NCBI GenBank assembly: GCA_027492735.1
Contig: JAPUEE010000011.1
Location: forward strand, 36,888-100,887
Length of the DNA stretch: 64,000 nt
Direction of reading: 5' to 3'
Origin: Candidatus Saccharimonadota bacterium
Lineage (GTDB): Bacteria; Patescibacteriota; Saccharimonadia; Saccharimonadales; Saccharimonadaceae
Under the pieces are notes generated by a model that saw nothing but the letters and a program-made list of their open reading frames with translations, ran no database searches and was not told the origin of the DNA. Shown piece by piece: positions 16,360 through 23,553 of this stretch (positions within the stretch are counted from its first letter, which is position 1; each line of letters opens with the position of its first letter). A program made the translations under genes and the position numbers.

Positions 16360-17184
16360 TTAGTAATTACCCAGGAATACTACGGCATTGTCGAGTGATT
16401 CCAGGTCGTGGATAATACGCATGGTTTCCTCCAGATTCGCTTCGAAATCGAGATAGAACCGATAATGCCACTTTTCGCCAGCAATAGGGCGAGACTGTAG
16501 TTTAGTGAGATTGATTTGATGCGAGACAAATATACCGAGAGCTTCGTAGAGGGCACCAGGTTGATGTCCGGTTGTTAAAATGATACTAGATTTGCCGGCC
16601 AGAGGTTCTCTGATTAGCTGGCGATCGCGTTCTGGATTGCGTGACAAGGCGGCGAATTTGGTGAAATTGACTGCATTATCCTCGATCTGCGGAGCGAGAA
16701 TCTGAACATCATATAGATCAGCAGCACTGTGTCCGGCGATCGCGGCGAGAGTCGGATCATTTTGTTCGACAATATAGCGAACGGCGGCTGCGGTGTCTTC
16801 ATATTCAATTTTTTCAGCCTGTGGCACGTTATCCGCTAGATATTTTTCACACTGCGCCAGTGCTGCAAAATGAGAGTAGACTTTGCGAATATCTGCGACA
16901 GCAACTCCAGGCAAGGTAATCAAATTCTGATGGATTGAGAGTTCGGTTTCGGCGATAATCTGCATTTTTGATGTCTCGAGACCGTCGGATACTTCGTTAA
17001 TGTTGCCATAGAGTGAGTTTTCGATTGCGACGAGCGCGAGCTCCGCATCGTTATTCTCTAGGCGTGCAAATACGTTAGCAAAGCTAGGGCAGGGAATAAT
17101 TTCGACACTATCCTGACCAAATAATTTGACAATAGCCTCGTAATGGAATGAACCAAGCTCACCTTGGGTTAGTATCTTTTGCAT
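16360..17184 (-). CDS. pheA: Prephenate dehydratase with ACT domain
   Basis: A 274-aa PDT (residues 1-180) plus ACT (about 195-274). Seen: QGELGSFHYEA at the N-terminus, ENSLYGNINEVSDGL near residue 57, and NFTKFAAL near residue 172 with the catalytic Thr (TKF for the usual TRF). The ACT part retains a QSRP sequence instead of the usual ESRP that binds phenylalanine. It converts prephenate to phenylpyruvate, with feedback control by Phe. The frame opens at 17196, but the extended -10 TGCTATGAT ends 7 nt before ATG 17184, so the shorter leaderless start is used. Confidence 0.9.
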   Translation of the reverse strand: MQKILTQGELGSFHYEAIVKLFGQDSVEIIPCPSFANVFARLENNDAELALVAIENSLYGNINEVSDGLETSKMQIIAETELSIHQNLITLPGVAVADIRKVYSHFAALAQCEKYLADNVPQAEKIEYEDTAAAVRYIVEQNDPTLAAIAGHSAADLYDVQILAPQIEDNAVNFTKFAALSRNPERDRQLIREPLAGKSSIILTTGHQPGALYEALGIFVSHQINLTKLQSRPIAGEKWHYRFYLDFEANLEETMRIIHDLESLDNAVVFLGNY

Positions 17185-17336
17185 GAGGAATATCATAGCA
17201 CAATCCGATACGATATCGCTACGCTCCTCTACTCGAAAAGGGTCGAAAACGAGTTTTCGCTTCCTTTTCGAGCTCCGCCGAACGTCTTTTGCTAATGCAA
17301 AAGCTACGTTCTCATCGTATCTCGATCAATAACCAA

Positions 17337-17366
17337 GAAAAAAGAGCCAGATTGAACTGACTCTCT
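17337..17366 (-). terminator. Terminator behind tRNA-Arg
   Basis: On the minus strand an AGAGTCAG/CTGGCTCT stem (one mismatch) with a 6-nt loop is followed by six T. It begins directly after the CCA end of the tRNA. Confidence 0.8.
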
Positions 17367-17371
17367 TTTCT

Positions 17372-17448
17372 TGGTATGCCCGATACGATTCGAACGTACG
17401 ACCTTTTGCTCCGCAAGCAAACGCTCTATCCAGCTGAGCTACGGGCAC
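17372..17448 (-). tRNA. tRNA-Arg, anticodon GCG, CCA encoded
   Basis: All arms fold: acceptor GTGCCCG/CGGGCAT, D arm GCTC/GAGC, anticodon stem TTTGC/GCAAA with loop TTGCGGA (T33, anticodon G34 C35 G36), variable AGGTC, T arm GTACG/CGTAT around TTCGAAT, discriminator A and encoded CCA, 77 nt in all. GCG reads CGC and CGU. Most bacteria use an A34 (inosine) tRNA for this box. Confidence 0.93.
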
Positions 17449-17458
17449 TCATCAGTCA

Positions 17459-17541
17459 GTGCCCTCCGCTTTTATATAGCTGGATAGAGCAACGCTGGTC
17501 ATTATAACCGGCTTGCGCCTAGGCAGCTGAGCTACGGGCAC
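17459..17541. repeat. Inverted, degenerate tRNA-derived element
   Basis: On the minus strand the first 18 nt are identical to the 5' part of the neighbouring tRNA-Arg (GTGCCCGTAGCTCAGCTG). The other end holds the D arm in inverted orientation (plus strand TAGCTGGATAGAGCAA). The outer GTGCCC/GGGCAC ends pair. No complete tRNA fold or T loop can be drawn. It contains a TATAAT on the minus strand (17501-17506), 52 nt before the tRNA. Confidence 0.55.
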
Positions 17542-17585
17542 ATAACGTGGTAGATTATAGCAGTTCAGACACGTTAACGCAAGAT

Positions 17586-17614
17586 TTGACCTCTCTATAC
17601 TCGTGTAGTACAAT
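17586..17614 (+). promoter_or_regulatory. Promoter of the EamA transporter gene
   Basis: TTGACC at 17586-17591, 17 nt, TACAAT at 17609-17614. A second TATAAT overlaps 4 nt further on. Confidence 0.65.
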
Positions 17615-17646
17615 ATAATGATAAAGCTAATTTTTATTTAGTAATA

Positions 17647-18651
17647 ATGGCGAAAAAGAAAACGAAATATAACAAGTGGTTGCTGGTAGGTCTTTTATCA
17701 GTAGTAATTGGTGCGCCCAACGGCACTATTATAAAGAGTACCCTGGGCGAAATTAACAGTACAACGTTCACATTTCTAAAACTTGCTATGATGGCCGTTG
17801 CATTTTTACCTGCAGTAATAGTATCTGTACTCAGGCACTGGAAGGTCATAAAGAGGAACGCATTTAACCTAACGGTGTCGATAATCGGAACGGTTGTTAG
17901 CCTGATAACATTTTACAAGGCAATTGAATATAGTGCTGCGAGCTATGCCTCGATTATTTCGCTATTGTCGCCGATAGTATTAGTTATCATGTCGAGCAAG
18001 CTAATCAAGGAAAAAGTTGGCCCTAGAGCTGTTGCTGGTATTACACTGGCTGCGATCGGCGGGCTGCTCGTCGTGGCGGTACCGGCTATTTTTCACGGTT
18101 CGGCAGCGTCGGTGTTTTATCCGCTTGCAACAGTTCTGGTACTCATTAACTGCGTATCATCGCCACTCTCCATCATTTACCAGCGAAAGGCGAATGATAA
18201 CGGGGTATCTTTTTCGGTATATGCCGGGCTATCTGCTATAGCAACAGCTGTAGTTGCACTAGTGATGTCGTGGATTGAGAGTGGCTCTGGTGAAATTATC
18301 GCTCAGGCTGCGAATTTATCGTTATGGGGCTGGGTTGGTATTGCCTACAGTGCCTTTGCGGTGTCGTTTGCCTCTCGCTCGCTATGGATTGTAGCCTATC
18401 AACGCATGGGTTCAACAGTATCTGGTGGTTTATCCTATCTAGAAACGCTGATGGCAATTGCGTTACCAATTATTCTACTGGGCGAGAAATTATCACTAGA
18501 GTTAGTCACTGGAGCATTACTGATATTACTCGGTATCTATGTCGCCGAGTCGCGACCGAGGCGGAACAAGCCTAGGAGGCGAGCAAAACGCAAGCGTCCA
18601 TCTCGTACTACTCGAGCACATGATCTTCAAAATCGCCATCACTTGCGCTAG
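17647..18651 (+). CDS. EamA/DMT-superfamily transporter
   Basis: A 334-aa protein with ten predicted membrane helices arranged as two EamA repeats. The first has the typical N-terminal LVGLLSVVIGAPNGTIIKS and ITFYKAIEYSAASYASIISLLSPI. The second ends with GLSYLETLMAIALPIILLG EKLS-type sequence. Such carriers move metabolites or amino acids across the membrane; the substrate is unknown. The tail (last 25 residues) is extremely basic (RRNKPRRRAKRKR) and would lie in the cytoplasm. Monocistronic, own promoter. Confidence 0.85.
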   Translation: MAKKKTKYNKWLLVGLLSVVIGAPNGTIIKSTLGEINSTTFTFLKLAMMAVAFLPAVIVSVLRHWKVIKRNAFNLTVSIIGTVVSLITFYKAIEYSAASYASIISLLSPIVLVIMSSKLIKEKVGPRAVAGITLAAIGGLLVVAVPAIFHGSAASVFYPLATVLVLINCVSSPLSIIYQRKANDNGVSFSVYAGLSAIATAVVALVMSWIESGSGEIIAQAANLSLWGWVGIAYSAFAVSFASRSLWIVAYQRMGSTVSGGLSYLETLMAIALPIILLGEKLSLELVTGALLILLGIYVAESRPRRNKPRRRAKRKRPSRTTRAHDLQNRHHLR

Positions 18652-18685
18652 GTGGATAATACATTGAGATGTTAGAATAGAAACC

Positions 18686-19129
18686 ATGATAACGTATTAT
18701 ACTGATGGTAGTGCTAGCCCGAATCCAGGCCCAGGCGGTTTTGCTGTGATTAAAAATGGCCAACCTTGGCTCATTGGCGGGGAAGCCGAGCCAGTAGAAA
18801 CGACGAATATTCGTATGGAGGGGATGGCGCTCTTTGCAGCACTAAAAGATGCGGCGGGGCAGAACTGCGAAATTTGTTCGGATAGTGAGTTTTGGATCAA
18901 TGTTCTGAACAAATGGGCACCAAACTGGGAGGCAAACGGGTGGGTTAAAAAAGGTGGTATCAAAAACCTGGACATCGTAAAGCCGCTATATGCTGAATAT
19001 CAGGCATCAAAGGCAAAACTAACCTGGGTACGTGGTCATGTCGGGACCGAGCTCAACGAGCTCGCAGACGAATGGGCTAACCGGGCTCGTGAACAAAAAG
19101 TCCGTGGTATTTCGAGCGTCACCGGCTAG
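18686..19129 (+). CDS. rnhA: Ribonuclease HI
   Basis: A 147-aa enzyme that cleaves RNA in RNA-DNA hybrids. The catalytic set is visible: Asp in YYTDGSASPNPGPGG, Glu in IRMEGMALFAAL, Asp in EICSDSEF, and the His/Asp end WVRGHVGTELNELADEWA. Length is normal for the family. TAGAAT at 18673-18678 ends 7 nt before the ATG and there is no SD, so it is read as leaderless. Confidence 0.92.
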   Translation: MITYYTDGSASPNPGPGGFAVIKNGQPWLIGGEAEPVETTNIRMEGMALFAALKDAAGQNCEICSDSEFWINVLNKWAPNWEANGWVKKGGIKNLDIVKPLYAEYQASKAKLTWVRGHVGTELNELADEWANRAREQKVRGISSVTG

Positions 19130-19149
19130 ATGTAGTATAATTATGTACC

Positions 19150-20112
19150 ATGGACGAACAACAAACTACCAAACCAGTTGATATTTTTGAATGGGCAAAC
19201 AATGCCGGGCGCTTTAAAAAAGAATTCGATGTCGAATTCTTTCTCGTTAACAAACGATACACCGTATTTCATTTGCCGATGGCGGGCGATTTGAAACCAC
19301 AAGTAGCTCCCGTGTTTCTCCTAGAGATTTTAAACGAAGTTGAAAAGGGTGCAGGACTAGGACTAGAGCCACGACCATTCGAGGAAAGTGAAGACGAGCC
19401 CGGCGTATTATTATGGTCGACGCGCGAGCGGGTAGCGAATGCTAAAATGGTGCTCGATCAGATTGAAACATCGCGGAGCGCTATCGAAACATTTAACGAA
19501 TATGATCATGAATTCAAAACGATCAAAATGATCATCGCTCGTTTCTCACATAAAAACACCACACCATTTTATGTTATCAAACAGGTCACCGGGTCGAGCT
19601 CGCTCAGCGAACGTAATGCCTGGCAAATCGGACAAGACGGCAAAGTATCGGCGCTCGAACCAGCGGCAGCATTCAAGATAGCAACTGATAATCAGGTATT
19701 GGTCGTCCATGAGCAAATTTTTGCCTTTAATTCAAAGAAATTTGAGGCTATATTTAGTTATAGCTACAAAAAACAGGCAATTGCTGATAAAAAAGTCGAA
19801 CAAATCCTCGATCGCTATCAACTAAACTTCCCAGAAGGCCAGGATCTCAACACCTTGATTGCGGGTCGGGCAAAATCGATCAACAAACTGCAGAATCTGG
19901 AACTTGGCACCAAGACCCAAGAGGAGCTGGTTCAATATAGCGAAGATATGGCACTGGATCTCATGACGGCTGACGATGGAGCGATTATTATTCTCGATGG
20001 GCGAGATGTCGATACATTCGTAGGTCTCCTCAATGATGATTATATGACGAGCGATCTAACGGGATTACGATACGAAATCAAGGGCAAAAAGCTCCTGAAG
20101 GGCGATGAGTAG
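19150..20112 (+). CDS. DUF4868-like (KwaB-type) protein
   Basis: A 320-aa soluble protein. The central part, with VLVVHEQIFAFNSKKFEAIFSY near residue 180 and helices behind it, resembles DUF4868, the domain of KwaB from the Kiwa anti-phage system. This is a by-eye match and needs a profile search. No KwaA-like membrane gene is adjacent. Instead it lies between rnhA and yvcK, its end overlapping yvcK by 8 bp. TATAAT at 19136-19141 lies 8 nt before the ATG (leaderless). It may have a housekeeping rather than a defence role. Confidence 0.5.
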   Translation: MDEQQTTKPVDIFEWANNAGRFKKEFDVEFFLVNKRYTVFHLPMAGDLKPQVAPVFLLEILNEVEKGAGLGLEPRPFEESEDEPGVLLWSTRERVANAKMVLDQIETSRSAIETFNEYDHEFKTIKMIIARFSHKNTTPFYVIKQVTGSSSLSERNAWQIGQDGKVSALEPAAAFKIATDNQVLVVHEQIFAFNSKKFEAIFSYSYKKQAIADKKVEQILDRYQLNFPEGQDLNTLIAGRAKSINKLQNLELGTKTQEELVQYSEDMALDLMTADDGAIIILDGRDVDTFVGLLNDDYMTSDLTGLRYEIKGKKLLKGDE

Positions 20113-21148
20113 TAGAGGAACGGGGGTTCTCATGGAAACGAGCAAGGTTTTAGGCGCAAAAATAGTCGTCATCGGTGGCGGCACAGGATCTTTCGTAGTC
20201 TTGTCCGGGCTAAAACATTACGCAACTGATATTACGGCGCTCGTGAATATGGCAGACGATGGCGGATCGACAGGGCAGTTACGTGATGAGCTGGGCGTGT
20301 TGCCGCCTGGTGACGTTCGGCAATGTCTAGTGGCTCTCAGTAGTTCACCGAGGGCTCGCGAATTGTTCAATTACCGATTCGACGAGGGAAGTTTTAGCGG
20401 TCATGCTTTTGGCAATTTATTCCTCACGGCCCTAGAAAAGATGACCGGCAGCTTTGCCTCGGCTATCGATCTAGCCGAGGAAGTGTTGCGTGTTGATGGC
20501 AAAGTAGTACCAGTGACATTAGATAGTATTATAATGAGCGCCAAACTAGGACACCATGTCTATCATGGCCAGTCAGAGATAGAACGGCAACATTTTGGTG
20601 AGTCGCGTCGACCGAAAATTACTGTGGCAAAGACGAGTGGCGGTCGTGTGCGTGTCAATCCACAGGCAATCAAGGCTATCGAGGAGGCTGATCTGATTGT
20701 TATAGCCCCGGGTAATCTATATTGCTCGCTAGGACCAGTGCTAACGACGCCGGGTGTCGGTAAGGCACTTCGTGAAGCCTCGGCGCGCAAGGTGTATGTT
20801 TGCAATCTGGTTACCAAACCGGGGCAAACTGAAGGGTTTGCCGTGCATGATTTTGCCTCCGAGATAGAACGGCTCGCTGGCGGTGCGTTCCTAGACTACG
20901 TCATATACAATGTAAATAAACCTTCCAAGGTATTATTGGATAAATATGCGGCTGATGGTGAGCTACCAGTGGAAATTGATGCAACTATGTTCAAAGGCAA
21001 GCACTATCGAGCCAAAGGTGCCGAGTTGCTCGCAGGTCAAATTTGGCAGAACCCAAACAAAAAAGATCCGATTGCCTATAGGCGAACACTCATTCGGCAT
21101 GATCCAGATGCAATAGCACGATCTATTATGAAAATTTATTTCTCGTGA
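20105..21148 (+). CDS. yvcK: YvcK/CofD-like gluconeogenesis factor
   Basis: A 347-aa UPF0052 protein. Seen: VVIGGGTGSFVVLSGLKHY near residue 21, then VNMADDGGSTGQLRDELGVLPPGDVRQCLVAL, then SGHAFGNLFLTALEKMTG, and LIVIAPGNLYCSLGPVL. These are the nucleotide-sugar-binding motifs of YvcK, which links carbon metabolism to peptidoglycan synthesis by binding UDP-GlcNAc. ATG 20105 lies in the end of the upstream gene; ATG 20132 is an alternative start. It precedes the mraZ cluster by 240 bp, fitting its cell-wall role. Confidence 0.92.
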   Translation: MSSRGTGVLMETSKVLGAKIVVIGGGTGSFVVLSGLKHYATDITALVNMADDGGSTGQLRDELGVLPPGDVRQCLVALSSSPRARELFNYRFDEGSFSGHAFGNLFLTALEKMTGSFASAIDLAEEVLRVDGKVVPVTLDSIIMSAKLGHHVYHGQSEIERQHFGESRRPKITVAKTSGGRVRVNPQAIKAIEEADLIVIAPGNLYCSLGPVLTTPGVGKALREASARKVYVCNLVTKPGQTEGFAVHDFASEIERLAGGAFLDYVIYNVNKPSKVLLDKYAADGELPVEIDATMFKGKHYRAKGAELLAGQIWQNPNKKDPIAYRRTLIRHDPDAIARSIMKIYFS

Positions 21149-21263
21149 GATAATTCTACTATTTTCGTGAGCCAAGCATGAATGGCCTTCTTTACCTATA
21201 CCAGATAGAAATAACTAAAACAGGGCACTTTTCCACAGCTTTGCTGTAATTTTGTCATAAAAA

Positions 21264-21318
21264 GTGGGTAAAATGTATCGAAAAAGGCTTGCATGTGGGT
21301 GGTTGTGGGTAGTATAAT
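21264..21318 (+). promoter_or_regulatory. mraZ promoter with MraZ-type operator repeats
   Basis: TTGCAT (21289-21294), 18 nt, TATAAT (21313-21318). GTGGG occurs at 21264, 21295 and 21305; the last two are exactly 10 bp apart and fill the spacer between -35 and -10. Tandem TGGG/GTGG boxes with one-turn spacing are the known MraZ-binding pattern, so autoregulation of the dcw operon is expected. Confidence 0.7.
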
Positions 21319-21388
21319 AAATCCAGTGGCAAATGAATGAAACAAAAACCACTGAACCACACCACAAATAACTTAACGGGAAAGGGCG

Positions 21389-21754
21389 ATGACCAAAATC
21401 GATTACTTTGAGCGAAAGCTAGACGACAAACGACGATTAACCGTTCCGTCTGAGCTGCGCGCCGAGTTCTCGGGTGGCATCGTTATCACACGCGGTTTCG
21501 GTACCTATCTCCACCTATACCAAAAATCAGTATGGGACGAAGATATGGAAACAGCGCTCCAAGGTGATATTCTCGATGAACGGGTAGCTGATCTCAACGT
21601 CCAGTTCCGTACCGGCAAAGTCGAAACCGAACTAGACGCCAAACAGGGGAGAATCACCCTTGAAACGCATCAGCTAGAGTACGCCGGGATTGATCGCGAA
21701 GTAGTAGCTGTCCGAGCTGGCAAATACTGGCGACTCAGTGCCAAACCCGACTGA
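21389..21754 (+). CDS. mraZ: Transcriptional regulator MraZ
   Basis: A 121-aa protein with two AbrB-like swapped-hairpin halves. The first DxKxR-type motif is KLDDKRRLTVPSELR near residue 10; the second is AKQGRITLETHQLEYAG near residue 82, ending in REVVAVRAGKYWRLS. MraZ represses the division/cell-wall operon it heads. The ATG follows GGGAAAGGGCG, a good SD after a leader of about 64 nt. It is smaller and more divergent than the usual 143-152 aa. Confidence 0.88.
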   Translation: MTKIDYFERKLDDKRRLTVPSELRAEFSGGIVITRGFGTYLHLYQKSVWDEDMETALQGDILDERVADLNVQFRTGKVETELDAKQGRITLETHQLEYAGIDREVVAVRAGKYWRLSAKPD

Positions 21755-21767
21755 TATATGGTTTACT

Positions 21768-22032
21768 CAGCGCTAAACGCTGGATAGACTGTAGAAAAGC
21801 ACCTTAACAATTACAGAGGCCAACTACTCGGCAATCAGCTGGAAAGCAATCGCCAGCTTGAATGGATTGCCGCACTTCGGTTTATGGTGACATAAACCTA
21901 AGGAAAAAACTCCACCTCACACATAAGTCTCTCATATGGTTGCGCTTTCGTCACCCGACGAAAGTGTAAACATCTTGAAAATCTAAAACAAACAATCAGA
22001 AAATAAATACTGATTGCCGAATAGGTGGCCTC
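21768..22032 (+). ncRNA. Structured mraZ-rsmH intergenic leader
   Basis: About 290 nt without a gene hold four clean hairpins: CAGCG/CGCTG (21768-21782), GGCAATCAGCTGG with its partners CCAGCT and GATTGCC (21830-21871), GGTTTATG/CATAAACC (21879-21898) and CTTTCGTC/GACGAAAG (21955-21974). A long-range GAGGCCA/TGGCCTC pair (21816-21822 with 22026-22032) closes the domain near the rsmH start. GGCAATCAG (21830-21838) can instead pair with CTGATTGCC (22010-22018), so two folds compete. It looks like a cis-regulatory RNA. Confidence 0.55.
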
Positions 22033-22046
22033 CGTAAAGAAAGAAT

Positions 22047-22940
22047 ATGACAACACCACAACAACTCCATATTCCAGTCTTGCTCGATGCAGTGATTGAT
22101 TTGTTGCATCCAGAAAAGGGCGAACGCTATTTGGATTTGACAGCCGGTTACGGCGGTCATGCCCAGGCGGTAATTGCTCGCATAGGCTCTGCGAACTTGG
22201 CGACACTAGTAGATCGAGATGCATTCGCGATCAGCCAGCTAGAGTCACTAGGGCAGCAGGGAGCTAGACTGATACACAGCGACTTCTTGCAAGCTAGTCA
22301 AACACTCGCTTCTGAGAATCAGCAATTTGATATGATCTTGTTGGATTTAGGTGTTAGCTCTCCGCAGCTCGACAAAGCGGAGCGCGGGTTTAGTTTCCGT
22401 CTGGAATCGGATCTCGATATGCGCATGGATCAATCGCAAGATATATCTGCTGCAACTATCGTCAATCACTATTCAGAAAAGGAACTCAGTCAGATTATTC
22501 GTAATTACGGAGAAGAGCCATCAAACAGAGCGCATCGGATCGCTCGAGCAATTGTTACGAGACGTGCTAAACAGCCAATTGTGACAACGACCGAACTAGC
22601 CGATACTATCGCTCAAGTCTTGCCGCGACGGGGCAAAATCCATCCCGCGACACGCACCTTTCAAGCTCTACGGATCGAAACCAACGATGAACTAGGTCAG
22701 ATTGAGCGGACATTACCGCTACTCATCAAACTCTTAGCTCCAGGTGGGCGACTGGCGGTAATTAGCTTCCATAGCCTCGAAGATCGATTGGTAAAGAATT
22801 TCCTGAAAGAGCAACTGAATTCCGGTTTGGAGGCAGATTTGACAGTACTAACCAAGCATCCAATTTCCGGCACTGATGATGTTTACAATCCGCGCGCTCG
22901 TAGTGCTAAATTACGAGCCGCAGCAAAGATAAATAACTAA
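22047..22940 (+). CDS. rsmH: 16S rRNA m4C1402 methyltransferase
   Basis: A 297-aa RsmH/MraW. Seen: HIPVLLDAVIDLL at the N-terminus, the SAM motif YLDLTAGYGGHAQA near residue 32, MILLDLGVSSPQLD near residue 98, RGFSFRLESDLDMRMD, and the C-terminal VISFHSLEDRLVKNF. It methylates C1402 in the ribosomal decoding centre. It sits in its normal place behind mraZ but is separated by the folded 290-nt leader. Confidence 0.95.
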   Translation: MTTPQQLHIPVLLDAVIDLLHPEKGERYLDLTAGYGGHAQAVIARIGSANLATLVDRDAFAISQLESLGQQGARLIHSDFLQASQTLASENQQFDMILLDLGVSSPQLDKAERGFSFRLESDLDMRMDQSQDISAATIVNHYSEKELSQIIRNYGEEPSNRAHRIARAIVTRRAKQPIVTTTELADTIAQVLPRRGKIHPATRTFQALRIETNDELGQIERTLPLLIKLLAPGGRLAVISFHSLEDRLVKNFLKEQLNSGLEADLTVLTKHPISGTDDVYNPRARSAKLRAAAKINN

Positions 22941-22957
22941 AAAGAAAGGACTTGCTT

Positions 22958-23017
22958 ATGCCAATTCAAGTCGTAAACAAGTCACGCGCACAGAAAATTG
23001 TGGTCCGCCACAAATAA
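22958..23017 (+). CDS. 19-residue basic peptide upstream of ftsL
   Basis: A complete short frame, MPIQVVNKSRAQKIVVRHK, 17 nt after rsmH. AGAAAGGA lies at a proper distance before its ATG. It is followed 3 nt after the stop by a strong two-way hairpin. The peptide is highly basic and unknown to me. Position and following structure suggest a leader peptide controlling ftsL, but a true small protein is possible. Confidence 0.5.
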   Translation: MPIQVVNKSRAQKIVVRHK

Positions 23018-23020
23018 GGC

Positions 23021-23064
23021 GCGAGACCAAAAGCGAGCCTCGACCCACACGGTCGAGGTCTCGC
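23021..23064 (+). promoter_or_regulatory. Mutually exclusive hairpins upstream of ftsL
   Basis: GCGAGCCTCGACC (23033-23045) pairs with GGTCGAGG-T-CTCGC (23051-23064), 13 bp with one bulge. Alternatively GCGAGACC (23021-23028) pairs with GGTCTCGC (23057-23064). The two cannot coexist. No T run follows, so any switch would act on translation or RNA stability. A ribosome on the 19-codon frame would cover the first arm. Confidence 0.55.
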
Positions 23065-23181
23065 ACGGTTCCGTTACAAAAACAAACACTTTATAAACAA
23101 AATTTACACGCGGATCTTTGCGAGGGTAGGGTACAGGCGCAAACATCCATGTATAAATAAAAAGGAAAACGAAAAACAACA

Positions 23182-23544
23182 ATGACTAACCAACGAACAC
23201 AATTCATCTCAACTCGCGGACGCGGTACTGTGCCAGCTGCAGGATGGGGCAGAAATCAGAACCTAACAGCTTTTCGATCTGAGCGTCGACTCGGCCCAGT
23301 AGCAAATACCGTTATGATCGTTCTGCTGACGGCGTTCCTAGGCCTACTATATTTGACGCAATTGACAAAAACGAGTGCGTTTGGCTACGAGATGAATGCC
23401 ATCGATGAAAAGAAAACCCAACTAGCAGCTGAACGAGATGATCTGAAGATCGAAAATGCTCGTTTACAATCAATTGCCCGTGTCGAAAGTAGTAGCGTAG
23501 CGGCAGCTATGACAGCTCCAACCGACATCCAGCAATCGGAGTAG
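23182..23544 (+). CDS. ftsL: FtsL-like division protein
   Basis: A 120-aa bitopic protein: basic cytoplasmic tail of about 38 residues, one membrane helix (NTVMIVLLTAFLGLLYLTQL), then a heptad-rich coiled coil (DEKKTQLAAERDDLKIENARLQ). Size, topology and its place between rsmH and the class B PBP define FtsL, although its sequence is weakly conserved. It would join FtsQ and the FtsW/FtsI pair at the septum. Confidence 0.8.
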   Translation: MTNQRTQFISTRGRGTVPAAGWGRNQNLTAFRSERRLGPVANTVMIVLLTAFLGLLYLTQLTKTSAFGYEMNAIDEKKTQLAAERDDLKIENARLQSIARVESSSVAAAMTAPTDIQQSE

Positions 23545-23553
23545 AATTAAACT

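Noticed and set aside
17372..17541. tRNA-Arg as attachment site of an integrated element
   Set aside because: The neighbouring genes (EamA, rnhA, pheA) look like ordinary chromosome, no integrase is present, and the second tRNA piece is inverted rather than a direct 3'-end duplication.
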